A stretch of 64,000 nt of DNA from Hydnum rufescens UP504 (Eukaryota; Basidiomycota; Agaricomycetes; Cantharellales; Hydnaceae). Below the pieces are notes generated by a model. That model saw only the letters and a program-made list of their open reading frames with translations, did no database searches and had not been told where the DNA came from. Location: assembly GCA_014904985.1 (NCBI GenBank), contig MU129089.1, positions 1-64,000 on the forward strand, read 5' to 3'. Each line of letters opens with the position of its first letter. The first letter of the stretch is position 1. Shown here in pieces: positions 1 to 10,238 of the stretch. The position numbers and the translations under genes were made by a program.

Positions 1-194
1 AAGGGCACCTAACTTTGATGGGGCCCCAATGGGCCAATAGGCCTAAGAATATTGGGGCCCCAGAGGCCTAAAATACCCAAATTTGGGGCCCAAATCAGTC
101 TACTGCGTGTTTTTTGATATTGTTTTGGGGCCCCATTGGGGCCCCTGGTTTTGTAACCCTAACTAGGCCCATCCTGTGACTCATTTTTGGGCCT
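1..194. repeat. GGGGCCCC-rich flank of the retrotransposon
   Basis: No gene is visible. The stretch carries repeated short palindromes of the type GGGGCCCC and AGGCCT (about six copies within the first 150 bases). It lies just beyond the tail of the copia pol remnant, where a polypurine tract and the 3' LTR would be expected, but I do not see the LTR start here, so the element is either truncated or the LTR lies outside the window. Confidence 0.5.
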
Positions 195-337
195 ATCTTA
201 GGTACTGAAGATGGCTGTCCAGGCTGAGGAGCTTGATGAAGTGGTCATGTTTTGTGCAAGGTAATGGTTTGGTGAGTATGTCCACTGCTTGGTCTTCAGT
301 AGGGCACCATTGGATGCTTAATTGTTTTGAGGTGATG
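195..337 (-). pseudogene. Ty1/copia pol C-terminal tail (fragment)
   Basis: Read on the minus strand this stretch encodes a peptide of the form SIQWCPTEDQAVDILTKPLP, which is the segment that follows RNase H in Ty1/copia polyproteins (family pattern CPTxxQxADxLTKPLP). The part that should precede it, the RNase H end, is found about 1.9 kb away at 2245-2565, so an insertion at 339-2256 has split the pol frame. The peptide is open for roughly 45 codons and is not preceded by its own start codon. It is a remnant, not a gene. Confidence 0.75.
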
Positions 338-338
338 A

Positions 339-2256
339 TGTTGTTGGAGGGATAAAATCCCACTACATACATACCTCATCCAGGCCCAACTACCTCCTCA
401 AACAAATCCATATTTCTACATTTCTCTTGTATCCACACTCATTATTCCCTTGGGCATCAAATAGTATGGATTCCACATTCCAGGAACAGTGGTCCTTTTA
501 CTTTTCCTCCACCCTATATATGAGACAATTACTTGTCCATCCATGGCACTTCAACAGGCCATCCAAATTGTACTTATTTCAAGCCAGTTTAACAAGGCTC
601 CAGCAATTCAACTTGCTTACTTTTGTCCACCTATTGTATCACTATCAGCATATCCAATTGTCTCAAGGGTGGTATTTGACCTGGGATTACGTAACACAAC
701 TCCACTTCAACTCGTGGACTTGTCACATGTTAAATAGGGGCTATTGCAACACTCTCAAGGAGTAAACACAGAATATCTCCCTCATTTTTGCTCGGATCGA
801 CTCGGCAAAATAGCTCCCAAAAAGCTGTGATCAATACCTATCCAACGGTATTACACACGCGTCTATCGGATGCGAATTGCACTCTCCAGGTCAAATTTAC
901 CTTGTACTTTACACTTTCCTTCAGTATTTTTCAAATGTCTCCATCAGTTTTGATCCGATTTGTTAGCTACAACCATGCCTGAAAAAATGCTAAACATCCA
1001 CATCTAATGGTACCCAGGGAAAAACAAGTGGATTAGAACTTGGCCTCCTGTAATTTAGTCTCCTCATGTCTCATTTCACTTTTACCTCCGCTTTTCTGAT
1101 TACTAAAGGCAATTATGGTTCCAACACCCTATATACAATGGAGGGTACATCTAGGGCGACCAGTTCCACCTTTCCCCAAGGGATTTTGTTCAGTAGGAAA
1201 GGAGGAATACCTTGGTTAAGCCATATTCCCCTATTCTGACTTGATATTGGAATATCTCCTTCAGTTTTGAAGCTTTTGACTTGATTTCCTTTTCATCATT
1301 TTTGCCTTAATCCCACCTTTCCGCTGATTACCATAGCATTTTCTGTGATGTATATTAAGTCCAGGAGATGTGAATTTCTATCATCTTTCCCCCCATCCCC
1401 AGTTGAAAAGCTAGTTGAACTGCTGCTGGTGTCAGGGTAAATTCCACAACTCAACCCCACTAATCGCACTTTTGATAGGCTCTCAAGAGGAGGACCTAGG
1501 GTGTGATTCCCTGATTTAACAATCCCTTCATTTATTGTCTGGATAGGCTCAGTCTATACAGGACAATTCCACCTGTCCAAAGGCCTCTCTTTCCCTGGAC
1601 CCTAATGTTCAGATTGGCCCTGTGATCCCCTCTCTTCGTCCTCGTTTCCATATTGCAGACTGTGGCTGGATTCGACTCCCATCTCCTGCTTGCAACATTG
1701 TGTAATAAAGTGTTGTAAATTGGATGAGTAGATCGCTGTAAACTGAGAGTAACTGGACACGTAGTAAAAGAAGAGCACAGAGCATATAGGAAGGGCAGCA
1801 GGAGGGTAGGAGATGGGAGGGAGTAGACAGAGGCACGTGATAGGCACGACTTGAAGGAGCGCAGGTATGCGAGTTCCAGAAGAACGTAGAGGGGGGATGT
1901 GCTTCGTAGCGCGTCCTTAGTTTGACTGACTTGAAGATCCTACCTAGCCTGGCTAGGTAGTAATCCCACTTCCCATTTGGCCTGGCCTTATGTGGAAGTG
2001 GAGTGGTTGGGCGGCAGGGAGAAGGCAGAGGATTACCTAAAACAGCAATTGTTAGCAGTCTAACCAATAGTGAATACTCACTGTTCGGTTCTCATATTCT
2101 CACGTTCCTACGAATGACGTGTTACTTTGACTCACTTAGGGGAGTAAAAACAACGTAGAATTTGACAGGAGAAGCTGCGGGTTCACCGCAGCAGCTCCCT
2201 AACGTCACACAACATATGTACAATACTATTACATAATCGCTATACTACACATTGCA
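339..2256 (+). mobile_element. LTR-bearing insertion inside copia pol
   Basis: The block interrupts the copia pol frame: RNase H stops at about 2245 on the minus strand and the pol tail resumes at 337. It starts TGTTGTTGGAGG and ends CATTGCA, the TG...CA pattern of LTR elements, with imperfect five-base flanks GATGA (334-338) and GATAA (2257-2261) that could be an aged target duplication. Bases 342 to about 1416 look like an LTR, followed near 1427 by a degenerate primer-site-like TGGTGTCAGGG. The same LTR plus leader occurs in reverse orientation at 5290-7702. From about 1615 to 2256 I see no recognisable coding region, only a short hairpin near 1950-1970. Extent and end points are inferred. 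Confidence 0.6.
342..1615 (+). repeat. Left arm of a long inverted repeat (LTR plus leader)
   Basis: This arm pairs in inverted orientation with 5290-7702 (that arm is longer because of an insertion at about 6560-7670). Shared landmarks are GGAGGGATAAAA at the outer end, CAACTACCTCCTCAAACAAA, CATGTTAAATAGGGGCTATT, and AGGCTCTCAAGAGGAG near the inner end. By eye the arms are clearly homologous but diverged, so two independently inserted LTRs of one family in opposite orientation explain them better than a recent fold-back duplication. Confidence 0.75.
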
Positions 2257-3110
2257 GATAAAATGGTGTCATACATCAATGTGCTTCATGGATGAGTTGA
2301 CATCAGCTGTGCTTGTGGCTAGTGCAATGGCACTTTGGTTGTCACACCATATTGTTGTTGGTGAGTCAGGTTTGGAATTGAGGTCTGTGAGGATGTTGCA
2401 TAGCCAGATAGCTTCCTGGGCTGTGCGCATTGAGCTGACATATTCTGCTTCCATTGATGATAGTGCAGGTGTCACTTGGGCTTTACTGCTCCAGGATATT
2501 GTGGCCTGGCCAACAGGAATACATATCCACTTGTGGAGTTCCATGAGTCCACATTCCCTGCCCAATCTGTGTCACTGAATCCATGGGCCATTGTAGGTAG
2601 CTCACTCTCTGGCTTGCCATTGTATACAAGGGAGGAGGGTTTGTGTACCTTTAAGGTATTGTATTACCCATTTGGTGGCCATCCAATGATCATTTCCATA
2701 GTTTGAGTTGAATCAGCAGAGGGAGCCTATGGTGAATGCTATGTCAGGTCTTGTGGCCATGGCAGCATATAGTAGGGACCTGGTGACATTCTGGTATGGG
2801 ATGGCTTTCATTTCCGCAATTTCCATGTCCATCTGTGGGGATTGGGCACTGGATAGGGGGGTGTCCAGGTCTAGGGGGGTGCATGCTGTGTTGGCATCAG
2901 CCATGCCATATTTCTTGCAGATGTCCTGAATGTAGCATTGTTGGGATAGTGTGATCATCCATTTTGGGCAATCACATATTATCTCTATGCCTAGAAGGTG
3001 TGCTTCACCTAGTTCAGTGATATTGAACTGATCCTTTAATTTCTGTTTAGTGTATGACCAGAATTCTGGGGAATTGCTAGTGGCTAGGCTATTGCATGCG
3101 GGTGGCACTG
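2245..3110 (-). pseudogene. Ty1/copia reverse transcriptase end and RNase H (broken)
   Basis: On the minus strand 3110-2713 encodes the segment downstream of the RT active site (TELGEAHLLGIEI, then a stretch ending MATRPDIAF). The YVDD active-site region itself is missing, lost at the junction with the insertion at about 3100. After frame breaks near 2565-2713, RNase H follows: LSSMEAEYVSSM, CDNQSAIALA and KHIDV are the family landmarks. A stop codon follows KHIDV in place of the usual arginine, and the next few codons still read HHFI before the 339-2256 insertion begins. The element cannot make a functional polymerase. Confidence 0.85.
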
Positions 3111-3956
3111 TCAGGGCGACACTGCCATCAAAGCCACAAACAGAAAGAGGAAAGAGATTAATTAACCACACACTATCGCAGTGGGAATCCTGAGTATACA
3201 CCACACAACAAGGGACACACTAGTCTCACACCTATCACAGTGGGAATCCTGAGAGATCGAAACTGGTGATCCCCCAACTGTGAAGGGCTATAAATACTAT
3301 TTCCTGCACACAGCCTCCAGCCTTCCAGAACCTTCTGCCATCTTCCATAACCTTCTGGATCCTCCTAGAATGCCGGCTCCACAGCCCATCAGTCAGCCTC
3401 CACAGCCACCATCACTAAGCCTCACTAAGCTGACACAGCCGTGTTACAAATCCTGTGCGCACCTCCACATGGCTATGCCCCAACTTCCATATGTATCCCC
3501 CTTAGCGTATGTACTTCCAAGGCAGTGTATGCCTGGGTACTCCAAAGGTGTCCAAAGTGTCAAAGGACTGTAATGATGTGGATGGAGTATGGATTGGGAC
3601 AGGTGATGTGGATTCAGGGACTGGGGGTAGAGGAGGAGGAGGGGGAGTCTGGATTGGCAACTCCATGGACTCACATGGGGAACGAGGGAACGACAGGTGC
3701 TGACAAGGGCACCAATGCTGCCACTGGTTGACTACCCAGCCCATAGCCCGCTGGCCAAGGCCTGATAGAGCGAGGGCAATAATAATAAGAGAAATGCCAA
3801 TAATGGCAAGGATGACAATAACCCCCATATTGAATGGAGGGAGAGAGGAGACAAGAGCATTTGAGGAAGTAGGTGCCATATGATAGAGTCGATGAAGAAT
3901 GATACTCCAATGGGTAAGTCCTTAGGCAGAAGCAAATGTCAATTCGATCCTGATAG
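3100..3956. mobile_element. Unclassified insertion within copia pol
   Basis: This segment, with the adjacent palindrome, replaces the integrase and the N-terminal RT part of the copia element. It contains a short direct repeat CAGTGGGAATCCTGAG at about 3177-3192 and 3238-3253, which resembles partial LTR or target-site structure. A minus-strand open frame at 3502-3879 (125 codons) starts with a strongly hydrophobic segment of about 25 residues (MGVIVILAIIGISLIIIALA) followed by a proline-rich part; I cannot assign it to a family and it may be chance. Confidence 0.4.
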
Positions 3957-4294
3957 GCACCCCCTTCAGGGGGTTGGCCAATCCTGCCACTTTTTTTGAA
4001 GCTAGCTCTTCAAGGTTTGAGGAGGGGGTGGCAGGGAACCCCCCTACCCCCATCTCAAGCCTTGAAGAGCTAGCTTCAAAAAACATGGCAGGATTGGCCA
4101 GATTACTCCATGGGGTTGGCATATTTGCCAACCCCATGGAGTAATCTGGCCAATCCTGCCACTTTTCTTGAAGCTAGCTCTTCAAGGCTTGAGATGGGGG
4201 TAGGGGGGTTCCCCACCAGCCCCTCCTCAAACCTTGAAGAGCTAGCTTCAAAAAGAGTGGCAGGATTGGCCAACCCCCTGAAGGGGGGTGCCAC
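3957..4294. repeat. Nested perfect-style palindrome (fold-back element)
   Basis: The two halves are near-perfect reverse complements around a centre at about 4119-4130 (GGCATATTTGCC). Each half is itself an inverted repeat: CAATCCTGCCAC and GAAGCTAGCTCTTCAAGG occur early in the half and again as reverse complements late in the half, around a C-rich loop. The outer ends read GGCACCCCCTTCAGGGGG on the left and the complement on the right. This is a palindrome of palindromes about 340 bases long with no coding capacity, typical in size of a MITE or fold-back insertion. It sits exactly where the protease frame of the copia element ends (about 4305). Confidence 0.85.
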
Positions 4295-4304
4295 CCCCAC
4301 ACAA

Positions 4305-4694
4305 TAGCCTACCCACAAGGGTTCCATCAGTTTTCAGCCTTATCTCACAGTGATTCCCATCAAAGATGAGTATGTGTTTATGCCTCATGAGATCTGCCAC
4401 AGATAGTAGGGTTGTTGCCATGTGTTCCACATATAGTACATTTTCAATGTGGGCATAGGATATGCACCCATTGATGTTGAGTTCCAGGTGGATTGTTCCT
4501 GACCCAGTGGCTGATATAGAGGAGGCATCTCTGAGGTCAATGTTGATGGGTTTGTTGAGTATGCAGAATGTGGTGTTGTTGAACCAGTCATGCCATGGTG
4601 ATATGTGGCATGAGCAGCCGGAGTTGATCAGTATGTCATTTAGGGCTTCATGTGTGGCAAGGTTTGCTTTTGTGCTGCATCTCATGTCATTCAT
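4305..4694 (-). pseudogene. Ty1/copia aspartic protease region (catalytic Asp lost)
   Basis: The minus-strand frame reads ILINSGCSCHISPW, corresponding to the copia protease signature LDSGAxxH; here the catalytic Asp is replaced by Asn. It continues with the usual HIENVLYVEHM and LLSVADLMRHKH segments and breaks at GTLVGRL (about 4305), where the palindromic insertion starts and integrase should have begun. It overlaps the gag remnant by four bases. Loss of the catalytic residue shows the element is inactive even before the insertions are considered. Confidence 0.8.
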
Positions 4695-5158
4695 TGATGC
4701 AAGGAAGACATGTGGAGACCCTCATGCATATGCAATACCAGGGTCAAGGTTTTTGGGGAAGTGTCAAATGGGACACTGAATTTTCCCCCACCCTCTCTGT
4801 GGCAGTCCTTGGCCTTGTGTGGACCCTTTCTGCATTTGGTGCATAGTGGGAAAGGTGGTTTTGCCTTTGCCTGGGATGCCAGGGCTTGGCAGGCAGCTAC
4901 AGCAAGAGCAGATTGACTGTGGGTAGGATCATCTTTGAGTAGTGACTCTGCACAGAGCAATCAAGATTCAACATGTGCAACTGTTAGGGGGATGGAGTCA
5001 GATGTGGCTTCAACAGTGTTTGAGATGAATCTTGCCCACTGTTTGGTTTTTGGTAGGGAGTGGAGTAGTAATAGTGCTAAGAATTTGTTGTCCAAGCCGT
5101 TTTTCATTCCCAGTAGATGTTGGTTTTCAGTCTGTATCCACCCAATGTGGTCAGCCAT
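4691..5158 (-). pseudogene. Ty1/copia gag remnant with zinc knuckle
   Basis: The minus-strand frames 5158-4961 and 4960-4691 together encode a gag-like chain: an N-terminal segment with LHSLPKTKQWARFISNT, then a zinc knuckle CTKCRKGPHKAKDC that fits CX2CX4HX4C exactly. A stop or frame change separates the two pieces near 4960. The order gag, protease, (integrase lost), RT, RNase H defines a Ty1/copia rather than a gypsy element. Confidence 0.8.
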
Positions 5159-5478
5159 GGGGTTTCCATCAATAAATTTGTGTTCAATGATTCCTATTTT
5201 GATGTAGAAGGCTGTGACACTGTAAGCAGGAATCTCCTAAGAGACTATGCCACAGTCCAAGATTATTGAATCAAGGCCAAAAGGAGAGGACCATGGAGTC
5301 AATCCATAGGTTAAGGTCTGATTGAATGAAGGGCCTTGAGGTTGAGAAATTGTCTTGCTAGGGTGGGCTTGCTCTAATAATGAATGAATGGAGGATTTAA
5401 TTCAGAAATCACACTGATGATTCTCCTCTTGAGAGCCTATCCAAAGTGTGAACAATACTAGGTGTATTCTGGAAGTCA

Positions 5479-5490
5479 CCCTGATACCAA
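5479..5490 (-). other. Primer-binding site of the copia element
   Basis: Minus strand TTGGTATCAGGG lies directly after the end of the minus-strand LTR. TGGTATCAG is the usual complement of the 3' end of initiator tRNA-Met used by copia elements to prime reverse transcription. It is well placed about 320 bases upstream of gag. Confidence 0.6.
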
Positions 5491-5496
5491 CAGCTG

Positions 5497-7702
5497 TCCT
5501 TCAAGACTTCAGAGACTGAGGGGGAGGGGGAAATCAATCAAAATTCACATCCCCTGCACTTAATATACATCCTGGAATAATTCCATGGTAACCAGCAGAA
5601 AGGTGGGGTTAAGGCGAAAATGATGAAAAAGAGATCAAGTCAACAGCTTCAAAACTGAAAGAGATATTCAAGAATTAAGTCAGAATAGGGGAATATGGCT
5701 TAACCAAGCTATTCCTCCTCTCCTACTGAACAGAATCCCTTGGGGAGTGGTGGTACTGGTTGTCCTAGATGTAACCTCCATCAGACTTAGAGTGCCGGAA
5801 TAATAAATGTCCTTAGTAATCAGAAAAGTAGAGATAAAGATGAAGTGAGACATGGGGAAACTAAATCACAGAAGACCGAGTTCTAATCCGCTCATTTTTC
5901 CCTTGGTATCATTCGATGCAGACTTTCAGCATCTTTCCGGGTGTGGTTGTCGCTAATGAATTGGATCAAAACTGATGGAGAAATTCGCAAAATACTGAAG
6001 GGCAATATGAAACTTGTAATAAAATCGACTTGGAGAATGCAGTTCGTGTCCGATAGACATTAATTTGGTATAGTTCGAAAGAGCTAAATCATGGCTTTCT
6101 GGGTGCTATTTTTTCGAGTCGATCCAATGAAAACTGAGTGAGATATTCCACTTTTACTTCTTGAGAGTGTTGTAATAGCCCCTATTTAACATGTGACCAG
6201 TCTGCAAGTTGGATGCAATGGCTTAGGTGATATTGTTTACATAATACAGACTTGTATATCACCACCGAGGCAATGAGCAGTGCATAATGGATTGAGTACC
6301 AAACAAACAGGGCAAGTTGAATTGCCTGAGCCACAGTTGGCTGGACTTGAAGTAACTACAATTTGAGGTAGTCTGTTGAAGACTCAGATATGGACAAATA
6401 AATGTCTTGTGTACATGGTGGAGGAAAGAGAGATAAAATGGGTCTTGGAAAATTGAAATCCACATCATATGGCAATCCAAGGAATGATAGGTATTTGAAG
6501 GATTGGAATTGAATTAATTGGATTTGTTTGAGGAGGTAGTTGGGTCCTGAAGTGGAATATATGTAGTTATGGATGCCTTTGGTCTGGTTTAAACCTACAG
6601 AACCTGGGTTTAAACCTAAACCAGACCCAGGTCTGGTTCCATTCAGGTCAGGTTTCATTTAGTTTTCTTCAGGTCAAGTTCAGGTTTTGCCCTTGCCCTG
6701 AATCCAAAAACCAGTCTCAAACCAGGTTTAAACCTGAACCTGAAAGGTAGGGTGTAGCTTCCATTCCATGTAAATTGACCATGATTCTGGTACCAAATCT
6801 GCCAATTTACAGATGTGACTATAGTTCTGGAGTCAGAAGTCACATGACTCAGCAATCAAATGAAGTAATTGGTGCAGGTCACAAGTCACATGACAGAATA
6901 TAGTGCCTAAATACCATCTCTAGAAGATGTGTGAGCAATAAATTGAAGTGAAAGGGGGCTAGGAAGGAGATGTGGATGTAAAGCAGGATGTAAAGGGAGT
7001 GGCAGAGGCAGAGACTTGAGGAGAGGGTGTAGATATTCTGTAGTACCCCCTGAAAATGTTGGCTGCCCCCATACCTCAGGTTTGAGGTTTAAACCAGGTT
7101 TAAACCTGAACCTGACCTGAATGGAACCAAACCTCAGGCCAGGTTCAGGTTTTTCCCTGATGGGTGATTTCAGGTTCAGGTCTGGTTTAGGTTTTGCCCA
7201 AAATAGGCCTGCTCAATTCTGATGAAAGGAATTTGCAAATGGCAAACTTTTTTTCAACTTTTTCTCGCTTGGCGCTCTAAAAGGGAATTACCAGGTGAAA
7301 TGAAGTGAAACAGAAATGAGCACAATATTTGTGAAGCTCCAACAAAAACATGAATAAAGCCACTCAATCCCTGTGAAAGCTTGCCGAAAGGGACGGTAAA
7401 GAAATTCCACAATAAACTCCAGTGTTTCCGCGGTCACCGGATCCAAAAAGTTATCGACAAGAGTGAGAGTTGATGTTCACAATGGTTTTGATTGCATACA
7501 GGCACAGTGAAAGTTTAGATCCAGCCAAGCAACTTTCAAACTTTGTTGGTCTTGGCAAGACCCAAACTTAGATCAGAAAAAGATATTTTGGTTGTTCGCA
7601 AGCAGAATTAAGAAGAATTGAGCAGGCCTAATGGGAAAAACCAAACCAAAACCAAACCTAGGCATCCATATATGTAGTAGGGTTTTATCCCTCCAACAAC
7701 GC
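5497..7702 (-). mobile_element. 5' LTR of the copia element with internal insertion
   Basis: Read on the minus strand the LTR starts at about 7702 (TTGTTGGAGGGATAAAACCC) and ends just before the primer site at 5490. Homology with the left arm covers 5290-6560 and the outermost 30 bases near 7672-7702. The part from about 6560 to 7670 has no counterpart in the left arm and is best read as a later insertion into the LTR. Three of the four outer landmarks shared with the left arm are intact, so orientation is secure although end points are approximate. Confidence 0.6.
6585..7205. repeat. GTTTAAAC-type inverted repeat insertion
   Basis: Two clusters (about 6585-6760 and 7075-7205) are built from degenerate units of AGGTTTAAACCTGAACCTGA and its reverse complement. 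The clusters are inverted relative to each other, with a unique segment of about 310 bases between them. No coding sequence is apparent. The structure suggests a non-autonomous element that landed inside the copia LTR. Confidence 0.6.
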
Positions 7703-9308
7703 CAGAGTGTGTGTCCTGGTTTACAGACAGTACAATTCTCCATATGGCAGTGGACATGGTCTTGTCACCAAATTGGGTAATCATGTTGTCATCAACATGC
7801 TTAACAATTATATTGAATGCCTCTGCATCACATTTTGTCCAGGTGGCAATGTCACTTGGTCATTTTGTTGCAGCATGATCATGGGCCATCTCTGAGATGA
7901 GGGTGCTTGGGACATAGGAATCCAATGGTTGGGGGCATGTTTCTGCTCCAGACAGGATTTCTGAGGCACCTAGGGTGCATATTTTGGCACTGATTCATAC
8001 TTTCCATATCAGGAAGTTGGAACTTGTGAGGCATGGTATGCGGGATTTTGCATCGATGGGTTCTGGAGTTGTCATGGTGTTCAGGGGCAACTGAGTATGG
8101 TCTAAAATGGGCCCATAACCTAATGAGGCCGTGACTCAGCAGACACCCAGAGGGGGAGAAGACTATATTAGTACCTAATGAGGCCATGACTATATATAGT
8201 GTTATAAGTACTATGCTGGAGTGGTGGGTGAATGGTTCTGGACTTTGCCTCAGCAGATGCCCAGAGAGGGAGAAGACTGAGGGAAAGTCTGCCGGCAGTT
8301 TCTGGATTGTGTTACAGCTCAATAGGACACTATGTCCACACCCCAAGTATGATCCTCTTACTCACAGCTCAGATAGATAGCCATTCAAAAAGCAACTGAA
8401 GCTAAGATTAATTTCTGTGGGAACAATGATATGATTGGATGCCTGGATAAGTTTCGACCACAACCTGTTGGCAGTCCCCACTGTACCAGTCCCTCAGCAA
8501 GCTGAGGGTACTGGTCATGAGTCTACAAATTGGTAGCAGTGGCAAGCACCAATCCCTGACTCTAATGACAGGCATGGAGTGGATGGATCATGTTTTTTGT
8601 TGACAAAAGAAGCTCTTAAGTAAGGTCTATGGGTATGTGCTGGTGAGTGATTTTTGGTGTTTGCTTCTGGATTGAGATGGTGATGATTCTTCTCAGCATG
8701 CATGCCTGTGCCCAGTCCATTGCAGACTGTCAAGGACTAGTGTTGGATGGGCTCAAACTATGATCATCCGGGGCTATATTCCACCAAGAGCTACATTACA
8801 CTGATCCCACTCATGGAAATGTTATAATCAGACTCGCAATTAGACAAGCAGCGGAGCGATGGAGTCACGTGTTCACAACTGCGCTCCATCCACTCAACCT
8901 CTCCTCTGATCTATCGGTCTGCATTAGTTTTTTGGACCCCCCTTTTTCTTGACTCACAGTTAGACAAGCGGGGGTGGGATAGAGTCACGTGCTCCCGAGT
9001 GCGCTCCAACTCGAGCTCTCCATCGAACAGTTGAATACAAATGAGGTGGGTAACTCTGCAGACTGCATAGCCATGAAAGCATGGTGTACATTGAACATGC
9101 TGGACAGCAAGCAAGATGTCTCATTGGATTAAGCAAAGTATGCACAGCCTTGGACACACAGCCTTGGACATCGGAAATGAAAGTCCCGGTCTTGTGACGT
9201 CCAAAATCCCCCCTCAAACCCTCTCTTACTTACGTAAGAGTCGGGGACGGCTCAGTGTGTCTCGAACTTTCTGGATGCACGTCAAGCAGAATTTTAACAT
9301 TTACTTAG
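7703..9308. repeat. Gene-free stretch with short direct repeats
   Basis: I see no supportable gene. Two local duplications are visible. One is CCTAATGAGGCC...CCAGAG.GGGAGAAGACT at 8117-8163 and again, split, at 8174-8280. The other is TTAGACAAGC....GGAGTCACGTG...TGCGCTCCA at about 8838-8890 and again at 8962-9010. They look like old tandem or insertion-related duplications. Confidence 0.45.
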
Positions 9309-9873
9309 GCTGCTCATTAAGAACCCATACAAATCTTCTGCCGGATGGTGCAAGGTGCTGGATGTTACGAAGCGGTGGCAATCCCCGCTTTTGTGGGACG
9401 CTGCAATCGCGCATCTCGCCAAGTCAGACCCACATGTTTCTATGCGCCTCGCGATCAGTGCCAAGTACGATGTGGCAGAGTGGCTCCCGGATATCCTCCC
9501 GGAACTATGCCTTCAGAGGTCCTTCCCATCCGATGATATTGCATTCTTTCCCCCTCCCTTATCGTCCCCTTTTTTCGCGGCACGCGACCTATTCCGCAGC
9601 GAGCTTGTTCGCAGGGTGTCAGCGCTGGAGAGGTGTCCCAACCCCTCGTGTGGCTGGTCTGACACCAAACGAGGGAAGTTATGTGATCATCTGGGTGAAT
9701 CACTACTATACCCAGCGAGACCAGACCATTCCTCCCTCACCGAGGCGTTTCCAATATCCCTCGTCAGCTGCAACGATTGTGAACGCCGCTGCAAGAAGAT
9801 GTTGTCGGCTTGTGAAGACTGGTCCGAATGCGCTGCTTCAACAAAAGAACACTTGTTCGAGCCGAAGGAATAG
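9309..9873 (+). pseudogene. BTB-family protein, C-terminal fragment
   Basis: The frame after a plausible acceptor at 9308 encodes GWCKVLDVTKRWQ, AAIAHLAK and ISAKYDVAEWLPDIL. This matches the region behind the BTB domain in a large basidiomycete family, and it is clearly related to the intact minus-strand gene at 13159-14275 (which has WKEVLEISRRWQ and ITYEVDEWMPDIL in the same positions). The BTB domain that should lie upstream is not found in 8.9-9.3 kb. It is therefore either a truncated copy or a gene with distant, unrecognised first exons; position beside dead transposons favours truncation. Confidence 0.65.
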
Positions 9874-10238
9874 GTCTCTAGTAAATTATGGGGATACAAC
9901 TGTTGATTTCATATGGGCCTATCATTCATGTCTTCTCCACACTGGGGATCTCTGGAAATATTCCCACTATGATTAACCGGTTCCTGCACAAAATTGGCAG
10001 GAAACGAAAACAATGTTTGTAAGACGGGCGAAGTGAAAGGTCGAGAACGAGCGTGGACCAAAATAGCAAAGAACAGCACCCAAATCGGGGACGCACACGA
10101 GGAAATAATGAACGAGAAGGGTGACATCGTGACATTCAGAGGCACCCGAGGACATTACAAGCACCAGTAGTCGTATAAGAGGACGGAAGTACGAAAGCAG
10201 ATGGGGCCAGCAAGAATTAAGAATGTCCCGGCCGAACC
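9874..10238. other. Intergenic, nothing recognised
   Basis: About 360 bases between the BTB fragment and the end of HOP2. It would hold the 3' ends of both. No repeat or RNA gene seen. Confidence 0.4.

Noticed and set aside
3502..3879. A hydrophobic minus-strand frame considered as an envelope-like gene of the element
   Set aside because: Only one hydrophobic segment and a proline-rich tail, no conserved features, and it lies in an insertion; kept only as a note in the insertion entry.
9116..9976. A 286-codon plus-strand frame over the BTB fragment
   Set aside because: The family similarity is in another frame of the same DNA, so this long frame is a shadow.
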